Source: Actinoplanes lobatus (lineage in GTDB: Bacteria; Actinomycetota; Actinomycetes; Mycobacteriales; Micromonosporaceae). From it: 64,000 nucleotides of DNA. Below, piece by piece: positions 34,428 through 42,868 of the stretch. Within the stretch, counting starts at the first letter, position 1. Each line of letters opens with the position of its first letter. The position numbers were made by a program, and so were the translations under genes. The notes below the pieces were generated by a model. That model made no database searches, was not told the origin of the DNA, and saw nothing but the letters and a program-made list of their open reading frames with translations. The stretch is from the NCBI RefSeq assembly GCF_014205215.1, contig NZ_JACHNC010000001.1, positions 7,250,501 to 7,314,500 on the forward strand. The letters are read 5' to 3'.

Positions 34428-36005
34428 GGAGCAGACGGCGTCGCACGGCACCACCGGCGTCTACAGCGAATCACCCCCGCGTGCGCGGGGAGCAGTATCC
34501 CCAGATCCCGAGGTAGACGTTCGCCACCGGATCACCCCCGCGTGCGCGGGAGCAGGCCTGGCGCCGGCGCGCCGAGTACGAGCGGCGGATCACCCCCGCA
34601 TGCGCGGGGAGCAGCGCTCCCGTACCGCGCGGAGTACGACCGCGGCCGGATCACCCCGCGTGCGCGGGGAGCAGCGTGGTGTATTCACGTGAAATCGTGG
34701 TGTCGTGGGATCACCCCCGCGTGCGCGGGGAGCAGTTGATCTGCGCACCTGGGCGGCCAGTTGCTCAGGGGTCACCCCCGCGTGCGCGGGGAGCAGACAG
34801 CCGAAACCACGGGGCTGATCAGCGCCTGGGGATCACCCCCGCGTGCGCGGGGAGCAGGGCGGTTTCGCAGCCGCAGGCCAGGCCGGTCCAGGGATCACCC
34901 CCGCGTGTGCGGGGAGCGGCGCATGACGTCGTCCATCCGCGGCCCCCACGCCGGATCACCCCCGCGTGCGCGGGGAGCAGCCCGGCCATCGCTGTATGAA
35001 ACGCCCTGGTCCGGGATCACCCCCGCGTGCGCGGGGAGCAGTGGCTCAGCTCAGGGTGTGCACGGATCACCCCCGCGTGCGCGGGGAGCAGTGGAAGGCG
35101 CTGCGGATGCTGCCGGAGCAGTCCGGATCACCCCCGCGTGCGCGGGGAGCAGTCCCACAGCATGTGCAGGCGGTCTTGGTACGCCGGATCACCCCCGCGT
35201 GCGCGGGGAGCAGGTAAGGCACACGACGATGCGACAGCAGCCCTCGGATCACCCCCGCGTGCGCGGGGAGCAGCCCGTGCTGGTGTCGGTGCACCAGATC
35301 CACGCCGGATCACCCCCGCGTGCGCGGGGGGCAGGCGGAGACCACCAGCCTCGCCGCCGCCAAGACGGGATCACCCCCGCGTGCGCGGGGAGCAGGAACG
35401 ACCCCTCCGACCCCCGACCTGGAAGAGAGGATCACCCCCGCGTGCGCGGGGAGCAGTCCTGCCAGTCCAGGACGAACCGCGGAGCGATGGGATCACCCCC
35501 GCGTGCGCGGGGAGCAGAACTTGGCCAGCAGCTGCGGGGTGACCTTGCCGGGATCACCCCCGCGTGCGCGGGGAGCAGGCGCAGGTGGGGGTCTTGTGCG
35601 ACACGGCATCGGGATCACCCCCGCGTGCGCGGGGAGCAGGCAGCGGGGCAGGTAGTCGATGTTGGTTTCGGCGGATCACCCCCGCGTGCGCGGGGAGCAG
35701 ATCTCCTGCGCCGTGAAGACGCCGAGTGACCGGGGATCACCCCCGCGTGCGCGGGGAGCAGGTCCGGGTAGACCTCGTTGCCGTCCGAGTCGTAGGATCA
35801 CCCCCGCGTGCGCGGGGAGCAGCTCGACGAACCCCCACTGCCCGTTCGGGTTGACGGATCACCCCCGCGTGCGCGGGGAGCAGACCGCTTGGCGGCCTTG
35901 TCGACCTGCTCGAGCAGGATCACCCCCGCGTGCGCGGGGAGCAGCTCCGCGAAGGGCGCGGGGTTGGCGCTTACCCGGGATCACCCCCGCGTGCGCGGGG
36001 AGCAG

Positions 36006-36060
36006 ACTAACTGACCTGCGGTCTTGGAGATCAAGAACTCGATTTTTGTTCACTTAGGTG
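36006..36060 (-). promoter_or_regulatory. Leader of CRISPR array 1
   Basis: On the minus strand this reads AAGTGAACAAAA, then TGATCT, then GCAGGTCAGTTAGT directly before the first repeat. The same three blocks in the same order precede arrays 2 and 3, so this is the leader that carries the promoter and integration signal. Confidence 0.88.
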
Positions 36061-36240
36061 GGCCAGCCATAGTCTACGTTGGCCTGCCCTGTCGGCCGAC
36101 CGTACGGTCGATAGCAGCACCGTCATGACAACCCTACGAGGTTCGTTGGCGGCCTGCTGCACTGCTGGGTGCCGAAGGGGGTCCGCCAGTTGCGGCCATC
36201 CCAATGTCTCCTTCTTGGCCGCTGGCCATCATCCGCTTGT

Positions 36241-38325
36241 TCAGGAATCCGCACCGGTTGTGAGGGACCCTTTCAAGAGGCCGTCGTTGATTTCTCGGGC
36301 CAGTGTTTCGCCGGTTGTGGCGGCCTCGCGGAGTCTTGCCTGGAATTCGGCTAGGTGCTGGAAGGCTTGGCCGTAGGCTCGCTGCTGGCCGAGGGGTAGG
36401 ACGGGGATGGCTAGGCGTTTGACGTCGATGCGGCGCATGATGCTGCCGGCGCTGGATGCTCGACCGGCGACGCGGGCGTTTTCGGTGTGCGATAGTGCGC
36501 CGGCTACGAACCAGGGGTCGAATTGTGTGACGTCGACGCGTACGAGCTGTAGGCCGGGGCCGAGTTGGGCGTCGATCTGTTCGGGGGTGGCTACCCGGGC
36601 GATGACTTCGTTGCCCCTGATCGGGACGAGGATGTCGCCGGCACGGATCCGGGGTGCTGCTTCGTCGTTCGGGAAGCTGCCGCTGGCGGGTCTGTTGGTG
36701 AGGACGTCGTCGGCGGTCAGCACGGTGTTGCCCGATGGCGGTGTAGCTGTCCGGTCTCGTGAACCGGCACGTTGCTGAATGACGACGGTGCCGGACCGGA
36801 TCAGGTCGGCCAGGCTGGCGTGCGGCGCCCGTACCGTGGTGGTTGATTTTGTTGCTTGAACGGCGGGCAGGCAGGCTCTGGTCTGCTGTAGGAGGTCCTC
36901 GAGTCGTTTGAGTTTTTCGAGGGTTCGGGTGGGTTCCGCGGGCGTTTGGTGCGCCTGCGGCAGGTATCGCCACGGGGTCAGGTCGACGTGTCCGTCGAGG
37001 AGTTGTATTGCGGGAGTGACGCGATGGATGTTCGATTCACTGCTGTCATGGCCGGAAAGGTAGTCGTTCCACGCCTGGAGAATGGGCTCTGTCAGTGGAC
37101 TGTTCGCCGCTGTGGCGGTGGTGTCGACGAACAGCAGGCGATCGTTGAGTTCAAGCTGTGGGTCCGGTTGGGTGAGCACCCAGATGTGCAGGCTGATGCC
37201 GGCGGGTGGCATCAGCCCGGGTGGCAGGGCGATGACCGCGCGCAGGGTGCCGGAGCGGACGAGTTCGGCGCGGATCCGTCTGCCGGCGGGCCGGAGTGCG
37301 GCGGCGGGGGGCATGAGTACGGCCGCCGTGCCGCCGATGCGCAGGTGCGCCAGTGCGTGTTGTACCCAGGCGAGTTCCGGCTCGGTGCGTGGGGGGAGTC
37401 CGTGGACCCATCGTGGATCGTAGGCGAGCTGGTCGTGGCCCCAGTCGTGGATGCCGAACGGGAAGTTCGCCACGACGACGTCGGCTTTGAGGTCGGGGAA
37501 GGCATCGGCGAGCATGCTGTCGCCGATGTGCAGGTTCGGTGGTGCCGCCGGTCTGCCGGATTTCAGTGCTCGCTGGTGTACGAACCACAGGCGTAGCAGG
37601 GCGATCAGGGCGTATTGCGGTTTGATCTCTTGGCCGTAGCAGCGGCTGGGAACGCCGTCTTGCACGGCGCGGTCGGCGGCCAGGCGCAGGATCGAGCCGG
37701 TGCCGCTCGTGAAATCGAAGACGACCGTTCCAGCGCCGGTGAGTGCCAGCATCAGCCCGGCGACGATGTCGGGGGTGTTGGCCAGGCCGGACAGCGATTG
37801 GGCGGAGTTGACGTACTCGTCGTGCAGGTATTCGAAGGCGATTTCGGGTTCTTGTTCCCGGCTGAGTTGGGCGACGGTGTCGAGCACGGTGACGAGCTGC
37901 GGAGTCCATCGCTGTGGCAGTACCGGGCTGATGAGCTCGGCCAGGCTGGAGTCGAGTGTGCGGAGCCGGGCGAGTAGCTGCTTCGGGGTCAGCAGGTCTT
38001 CCGGCTGATCTCCGTTCACCAGGAGGTATGCGCCGGCGGCGATGAGGGCGTCTTCGAGCTGGGCTGCTGGTTGGTAGTTCTCGATGTTTCGCCAGGCCAG
38101 CTGTCCGAGACTGGCCTGATGCAGCTTGCCCTGCCCGCGCAGCCATTGCTCGACGGCATGCGCGTCGAACAGAGGGCTGCCCGGGGTGCCGGCCACGGGC
38201 GGCGGGAAGTCAGCGTACCGACGGCGCCAGTTGCTCACCGCCGGTCTGCCGACGTTTGCCAGCCGCGCGATGCCGCTCGCACTCAGGGTGGGGCCGCTGT
38301 TCGGCTGACCTTCCGATGGACTCAC
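36241..38325 (-). CDS. N6-adenine DNA methylase with N-terminal HTH and C-terminal specificity-like domain
   Basis: 694 residues from a GTG. Residues 14-60 are a MerR/AlpA-like helix-turn-helix (SGIARLANVGRPAVSNWRRRYADFPPP). The methylase core follows: TPDIVAGLMLALTG, SAM site FDFTSGTGSILRLAA and catalytic motif VVANFPFG, an NPPF variant with F for P. From about residue 500 a type-I-S-like recognition domain is fused (DVLTNRPASGSFPNDEAAPRIRAGDILVPIRGNEVIARV). No restriction subunit is adjacent, so it may be a solitary methylase or act with distant partners. It is divergent from the small gene at 38424, with an operator-like palindrome between. Confidence 0.85.
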   Translation of the reverse strand: MSPSEGQPNSGPTLSASGIARLANVGRPAVSNWRRRYADFPPPVAGTPGSPLFDAHAVEQWLRGQGKLHQASLGQLAWRNIENYQPAAQLEDALIAAGAYLLVNGDQPEDLLTPKQLLARLRTLDSSLAELISPVLPQRWTPQLVTVLDTVAQLSREQEPEIAFEYLHDEYVNSAQSLSGLANTPDIVAGLMLALTGAGTVVFDFTSGTGSILRLAADRAVQDGVPSRCYGQEIKPQYALIALLRLWFVHQRALKSGRPAAPPNLHIGDSMLADAFPDLKADVVVANFPFGIHDWGHDQLAYDPRWVHGLPPRTEPELAWVQHALAHLRIGGTAAVLMPPAAALRPAGRRIRAELVRSGTLRAVIALPPGLMPPAGISLHIWVLTQPDPQLELNDRLLFVDTTATAANSPLTEPILQAWNDYLSGHDSSESNIHRVTPAIQLLDGHVDLTPWRYLPQAHQTPAEPTRTLEKLKRLEDLLQQTRACLPAVQATKSTTTVRAPHASLADLIRSGTVVIQQRAGSRDRTATPPSGNTVLTADDVLTNRPASGSFPNDEAAPRIRAGDILVPIRGNEVIARVATPEQIDAQLGPGLQLVRVDVTQFDPWFVAGALSHTENARVAGRASSAGSIMRRIDVKRLAIPVLPLGQQRAYGQAFQHLAEFQARLREAATTGETLAREINDGLLKGSLTTGADS

Positions 38326-38354
38326 GGGTGAACGCTAGCATAAGCCACTAGTGT

Positions 38355-38369
38355 GTGAACACAGTTCAC
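38355..38369. promoter_or_regulatory. Perfect palindrome GTGAACACAGTTCAC in a divergent promoter
   Basis: Two 6-base arms around ACA, between the methylase gene and the small gene at 38424. A TGATACT -10-like box follows at 38369-38375. Further GTTCACA half-sites occur at 38393, 38683 and 40676. It probably binds a repressor, perhaps the methylase through its own HTH (inference). Confidence 0.7.
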
Positions 38370-38423
38370 TGATACTCTCGCGCCGCGGAACTGTTCACAT
38401 CGATCTGTAGTGGGAGGACGGTC

Positions 38424-38600
38424 ATGGGCGGCAGGCGCGGACACAGCACGACCATCGGGAAGTTCGCCAAGATTCACCACAATCGCCGGGTCTCTGAGAT
38501 CCGGCGGCTGGGGGTGACGCTCCGCGCTGAGCAGAGGGCCGCCGGATCCTCGGACGGCCGCGAAGACTCGGCCGGGCGCCCGGCACTACGGGCCGACTGA
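38424..38600 (+). CDS. Small basic protein, 58 residues, unknown
   Basis: ATG at 38424 with GGGAGG 7 bases upstream. The product (MGGRRGHSTTIGKFAKIHHN..., ending in a Gly/Ser/Arg-rich tail) is strongly basic in its first 35 residues. It is the first gene to the right of the operator-like palindrome and is followed after 44 bp by another gene in the same direction. Nucleic-acid binding is possible from the charge alone; no family is recognised. Confidence 0.6.
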   Translation: MGGRRGHSTTIGKFAKIHHNRRVSEIRRLGVTLRAEQRAAGSSDGREDSAGRPALRAD

Positions 38601-38644
38601 CAATCGATCGAGAACCGACTACCTGAGGAGGACCATGAACACGA

Positions 38645-39352
38645 TTGGTTTCATCCGCGTCAGCACCCGCACGGACGCAGCTGTTCACACCGGTGCCGTA
38701 CCTCGTCGACGGTGCGCGCCGGTGGGGCTGCCTTGACCCGATCGCGCCCGATGGCTACACCCGGGCGCGCCTCGATCCGGCGGTGGGAGCCGCGATCGCG
38801 GCGGCCTACATGGCCGCGCCGGTGCGAGATCCGCGGGCCGGCGCCGCATACGCGGCGTTCCGGCGGGAGACAATCCGGCAATACGCGTATCTCGTGGGCC
38901 GTGCGGAGTTCGGCGGGCTCGGCGTAACCGTGCGGATCATGGACACCGACCCGTACGCCGATGCCGCTGCCATGATCGACGACCTGGTCCACCGTGAACT
39001 CAAGGTCTTCGCCACCGCGGCCACCGACAACCCGCACCCGGTGCTCAGCAATGCCGAGAACGACATGTTCCGGGCGGTGCACGACGCCTTCGGTCATGCG
39101 TCCATCGGCCGGGGGTTCGACGGTCACGGCGAGGAAGCAGCCTGGCTGAAACACAGGAGCATGTACTCGCCGCTGGCCGGCCGGGCACTCGCCACGGAGA
39201 CGCGGGGCCAGAACTGCGCGATGATCTTCCACTATCGAGGCCAGCGGTTCGCCGAGCAGAAGGCGGCGCTGTTGCCGCGTGCCTTCAGCGATCCCCGTGC
39301 GGTGCGGCTCGACCGGTCGGCTCAGCGTTCCGACCGGTCGAGCCCGCCCTGA
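38645..39352 (+). CDS. Conserved hypothetical protein with HDAFGH and TETRGQN motifs
   Basis: 235 residues in the frame starting at a TTG (38645). The C-terminal half is strongly patterned: DMFRAVHDAFGHASIGRGF, then GEEAAWLKHRSMYSPLAGRALATETRGQN. The conserved His, Glu and Asn residues suggest a metal or catalytic centre, but I do not recognise the enzyme; similar proteins occur in phage-like and defence contexts. A better ribosome site (GAGGAGG) serves an ATG at 38635 in a different frame that stops after 33 codons, so either the TTG is used or a frameshift exists near 38650-38740. It overlaps the convergent kinase gene by 31 bp. Confidence 0.65.
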   Translation: MVSSASAPARTQLFTPVPYLVDGARRWGCLDPIAPDGYTRARLDPAVGAAIAAAYMAAPVRDPRAGAAYAAFRRETIRQYAYLVGRAEFGGLGVTVRIMDTDPYADAAAMIDDLVHRELKVFATAATDNPHPVLSNAENDMFRAVHDAFGHASIGRGFDGHGEEAAWLKHRSMYSPLAGRALATETRGQNCAMIFHYRGQRFAEQKAALLPRAFSDPRAVRLDRSAQRSDRSSPP

Positions 39353-40605
39353 GTGAGTTTCGCGATCTCGTCCTGGATGGCCTGCACCGTCGGGTGCCCG
39401 GCGCCGTCGACGGCGATGCGGTCCTGCAGCAGGCTGTGCAACTGGCGCAACGCGCGGCTGTGTTCGCCGATTTCGGCGTGCAGGCGGATGGCGCGAAGGC
39501 GGTAATCAGCGACCGCGGCGTCCTGTTCACCGAACTGGGACGCGCGGCGGTCGGCGAGCTCTCGCCACTGCCGGGCGGCGGCTCGGGGATTCCCGGTGGT
39601 GGCCAACTGCTGGGCTCGGGCTTCGGCCTGCCTCGTCGCGAGATCAGGGTCGTCGTACTCGGCCGTTGTGGAATCTCGGGTCTCGTGATGGGCGGGTAAG
39701 GGCACCTGGCCGACCATCGCGGCGTACGCCCGGATCGCGTCCGGCTGGTCGCTGACCACGCCCGGAATCGGTGGCAGATTCCGGGCGAGCGGGGCCAGTA
39801 CCTCATACACGGCGGCTGCGCTGGGCGGACGGTCCTGCGGGTGCCGGGCCATCAAGGCGTGCACCAGGTCGTCGATGACGGCCGGGACTTCCGGGCGCAG
39901 CGCCGCCGGTCGCGGTGGGGACGTCTGCAGCTGATGCCACACCGTGGCCGTGGGGGTGGGACCGTCGAAGGGCGGGCGACCGGTGAGCAGGTCGAAGAGG
40001 GTGGCGCCGAGTCCGTAGAGATCGGTGCGGTGATCCGTGGGGCTGCCCTCGATCTGCTCGGGAGCCATGTAGCCGACGGTACCGAGACTGTCGCCGCTCT
40101 GGGTGATTCGGGAGTAGCGGTCGTCGCCGTGGATCGCGGCGAGGCCGAAGTCGAGGACCTTCACCGCGCCGCTGCGCTCCAGCATGGCGTTGCTGGGCTT
40201 GATGTCGCGGTGAACCAATCTGATCTGCCGGGCCGCGATCAGCACGCTGCTGATCTGTGCGCCGATCGCGGCCACCCAGCTGACCGGCAGAGGGTCGTGT
40301 TCCGCGATCAGATCGGCCAGGTCAATCCCCTCGATCCGCTGCATGACCATGTAGAAGCGGCCTTTGTGCTGGCCGAAGTCGTACACAGCCGGAACCCCCG
40401 GGTGTGCCAGGCGTGCGGTCAGCCGCGCTTCGCGCCGGAATCTTTTCGCCAGCGCGGCGTCCATCACGGACGAAGCGGTCAACTTGACGATCACCTGACG
40501 GTCGAGCACGGTGTCCCGTGCCGGCCAGACCTCGCCCATCCCCTGATGCGACAGGGGAAGGTGGTCGACTGCGTATCGGTCCTTGAGGCGCTCGCCCGCT
40601 ACCAC
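39322..40605 (-). CDS. Soluble serine/threonine protein kinase with a helical tail
   Basis: 427 residues. A Hanks-type kinase domain fills residues 1-275: ATP-site Lys in VIVKLTAS, catalytic VHRDIKPSN, metal-binding LDFGLAA, and APE motif GTVGYMAPEQIEG. The P-loop glycine pattern is weak (HQGMGEVWPA). Residues 310-427 are a TPR-like helical region (AARQWRELADRR...LRAIRLHAEIGEHSRALRQLHSLLQ) in place of the usual membrane helix and sensor, so it is cytosolic. It starts 181 bp from the divergent helicase-cas3 operon; a role in controlling the defence island is possible but only inferred. Confidence 0.88.
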   Translation of the reverse strand: MVAGERLKDRYAVDHLPLSHQGMGEVWPARDTVLDRQVIVKLTASSVMDAALAKRFRREARLTARLAHPGVPAVYDFGQHKGRFYMVMQRIEGIDLADLIAEHDPLPVSWVAAIGAQISSVLIAARQIRLVHRDIKPSNAMLERSGAVKVLDFGLAAIHGDDRYSRITQSGDSLGTVGYMAPEQIEGSPTDHRTDLYGLGATLFDLLTGRPPFDGPTPTATVWHQLQTSPPRPAALRPEVPAVIDDLVHALMARHPQDRPPSAAAVYEVLAPLARNLPPIPGVVSDQPDAIRAYAAMVGQVPLPAHHETRDSTTAEYDDPDLATRQAEARAQQLATTGNPRAAARQWRELADRRASQFGEQDAAVADYRLRAIRLHAEIGEHSRALRQLHSLLQDRIAVDGAGHPTVQAIQDEIAKLTQGGLDRSER

Positions 40606-40786
40606 GGGCTCACCCTAGCAACCAGCCCTGTCCACCCATTCGTCGTTGTCGCTTGCACGAAGGCTTGAAAACATAGTTCACAACTTGATTCTCCGTGTTC
40701 GCTGTGCAAGGGTCGGTCGCGGGCCACATAGGACACGCCTTGGACGGCGTGCCGGCCGACGGCGCCTACCGATCAGGGAGGGGTGT

Positions 40787-42859
40787 ATGGCCGACCTGGC
40801 CATCGACCGAGGGTTTCTGCCCGCCTTTGCCAAGCTGCAGCGGCCGGTACAGCATGCCGTGCTTGCCACCATCGACAAATTCGCCGAGCACACCCACGCC
40901 GGCCTCCACCTCGAGAAGCTCACCGCCGCACGGGACCCGAACATCCGGACCATCCGCATCGACCGGTTCTACCGCGGGGTGGTACTCGCCCTCGGAGGCC
41001 AGCGCTACGCACTGCTCAACGTGCTGCCCCACGATGACGCGAACGCTTTCGCCACAAGCCGGCTGTTCACCGTCAACCAGGTGCTCGGCGTCCTCGAGGT
41101 CCGCGACCAGGCGGGCATCGAGGAACTCACCCATGCCACCCCGCCACCGTCGGCCACGAGCCTGTTCGACCGGGTCTCCGCCGCGGATCTCCACAGCCTG
41201 GGCGTGGACAAGGACCTGATGCCGCTGCTGCGACTGATCAGCACCGACAAACAGTTGGACAGCCTGGCCGGCCTGCTTCCACCGGCCCAGTTCGACGTTC
41301 TGAGCGGTCTGGCCAGCGGAATGTCCAAGCAAGAGGTCTGGGAGGAGATGGCTGACCGCATCGTCGGCGACGTCGACCCGGACGACCTGTTCACCGCCGC
41401 CCAGCGCACCCCCGAGCGGATCGCCTTCGTCTCCGGCCCCATGGAGCTGGCCGCCATCCTCGCCCACCCGTTCGACGTGTGGCGCACCTTCCTGCACCCC
41501 ACCCAACGGGACGTGGCCTACCGGGAGACCTACTCCGGACCGGCCCTGATCACCGGCAGCGCCGGCACCGGCAAGACCGTCACCGGCCTGCACCGAGCGG
41601 TCTTCCTCGCCCGGCGGCTGCCCGACGACGGACCGAAAGTACTGCTGACCACCTACACCCGCTCCCTCGCCGACGCACTCGGCAAGCAACTGCGCCTGCT
41701 CACCGATGACCCCGCGGTCCTGCGCCGGATCGACGTGATCGGTGTGGACAAACTCGCCCACCAGATCGTCACCCGAGACGGCACAAAGGTCACCGTCGCC
41801 ACCGACACGATCATGGACCCGCTCTGGGAGGAAGCCGCCGCAGCCAGCCCTGCGTTCAGCGCCGCCTTCCTCAAACACGAGTGGGAACAGGTGATCCTGG
41901 CCCAGCAACTGACCACCGCCGACACCTACCGCGACAGCCCCCGCAAGGGCCGGGGCGCCGGGCTCCGCGCTGCCCAGCGCGACCAGGTCTGGACCGCGAT
42001 CGACGGGGTGGTCACCAAACTGGCCAAGCGGCGCCTGCGCACCCACACCCAGCTCGCCGACGAGGCGGCGGCCATCACCGCGCGCACACCGAGCCCTTAC
42101 CGGCACGTCATCGTGGACGAAGGCCAGGACCTGCACCCGGCACAGTGGCGGCTGCTACGCGCGCTCGTCCCCGCCGCGGACAACGACCTGTTCCTGCTCG
42201 CCGACCCCTACCAGCGCATCTACGACAGCCAGGTCTCGCTGACCCGGCTCGGCATCCCGGTACGCGGCCGGACCCGACGCCTGACCGTCAACTACCGCAC
42301 CACCCACGAAATCCTGGACCTGTCGGTGAAGGTCCTCAACACCGGCACCGTGTTCGGCCTGGACGACACCCCCGACACCCTGGTCGGCTACCGATCGGTC
42401 ACCCGCGGCGGCACACCACAGCTCACCACCCACCCCACCCGCGACGACGAGTTCGAAGCCCTGATCGAACGGGTCGGCACCTGGCTGGACCAGGGCGTCG
42501 AACCACACGCGATCGGCGTGGCCGCCCGCACCGGAAAACTCGTCAAGGCCATCACCACCACCCTGGCCGGCGCCTACATTCCGGTCGCCGACGACAAACA
42601 GGGCGCCGACGGCGTACGGGTCGCCACCATGCACGGCATGAAAGGGCTGGAATTCCGCTGCCTCGCCGTGGTCGGCCTGGACCTCGGAGTGCTGCCCGCC
42701 GCCAACGCGGTGACCCCCGCGGCCGACGATCCACACGCCCACCGGCAGGACCTCCAACGCGAACGCTGCCTGCTGTTCGTCGCCCTCACCAGGGCCCGCG
42801 ACGTGCTCTACCTGTCGCACAGCGGCCAGCCCAGCGAACTTCTCCCGGCACTGACATGA
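40787..42859 (+). CDS. UvrD/Rep-type helicase with RelE/ParE-like N-terminus
   Basis: 690 residues from the ATG at 40787 (GGGAGGGG upstream). Residues 15-95 match the RelE/ParE-like fold that begins a subfamily of UvrD-like proteins (HAGLHLEKLTAARDPNIRTIRIDRFYRGVVLAL, then LLNVLPHDDANAFA). The superfamily 1 motor follows: Walker A ITGSAGTGKTVTGLH, VIVDEGQDLHPAQ, NYRTTHEI, ATMHGMKGLEF and VALTRARD. It ends 9 bp before cas3 and is therefore almost certainly co-transcribed with it. Helicases of this class are not standard type I-E components. Confidence 0.88.
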   Translation: MADLAIDRGFLPAFAKLQRPVQHAVLATIDKFAEHTHAGLHLEKLTAARDPNIRTIRIDRFYRGVVLALGGQRYALLNVLPHDDANAFATSRLFTVNQVLGVLEVRDQAGIEELTHATPPPSATSLFDRVSAADLHSLGVDKDLMPLLRLISTDKQLDSLAGLLPPAQFDVLSGLASGMSKQEVWEEMADRIVGDVDPDDLFTAAQRTPERIAFVSGPMELAAILAHPFDVWRTFLHPTQRDVAYRETYSGPALITGSAGTGKTVTGLHRAVFLARRLPDDGPKVLLTTYTRSLADALGKQLRLLTDDPAVLRRIDVIGVDKLAHQIVTRDGTKVTVATDTIMDPLWEEAAAASPAFSAAFLKHEWEQVILAQQLTTADTYRDSPRKGRGAGLRAAQRDQVWTAIDGVVTKLAKRRLRTHTQLADEAAAITARTPSPYRHVIVDEGQDLHPAQWRLLRALVPAADNDLFLLADPYQRIYDSQVSLTRLGIPVRGRTRRLTVNYRTTHEILDLSVKVLNTGTVFGLDDTPDTLVGYRSVTRGGTPQLTTHPTRDDEFEALIERVGTWLDQGVEPHAIGVAARTGKLVKAITTTLAGAYIPVADDKQGADGVRVATMHGMKGLEFRCLAVVGLDLGVLPAANAVTPAADDPHAHRQDLQRERCLLFVALTRARDVLYLSHSGQPSELLPALT

Positions 42860-42868
42860 GGAACCGCC

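Larger units (their letters stand above)
32507..36005 (-). CRISPR. CRISPR array 1 (type I-E), about 30 repeats, split by an IS
   Basis: The plus strand shows the complement of the repeat (GGATCACCCCCGCG... ending GGGGAGCAG, 28 bp), so the array is transcribed leftwards from the leader at 36006-36060. There are four repeats at 32507-32716, the last interrupted by an ISL3-type element (32717-34427), then 26 more from 34468 to 36005. Spacers are normally 32-33 nt; one (35042-35063) is only 22 nt. Repeats far from the leader carry point changes (for example 32568, 34528, 34648), as expected for the old end. The CRISPR-like frames reading ITPACAGS are not genes. Confidence 0.98.

Noticed and set aside
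34761..35729. Long open frames across the CRISPR arrays reading repeated ITPACAGS, DHPRVRGEQ or GSPPRARGA (also at 52-54 kb and 58-60 kb)
   Set aside because: They are the repeat translated in each frame; 61-bp periodicity leaves all frames open. Not genes.
38635..38736. ATG at 38635 with the best ribosome site, reading MNTIGFIRVSTRT like the start of a serine recombinase
   Set aside because: The frame ends after 33 codons and nothing recombinase-like follows in any frame; it is more likely the misplaced start of the HDAFGH protein.
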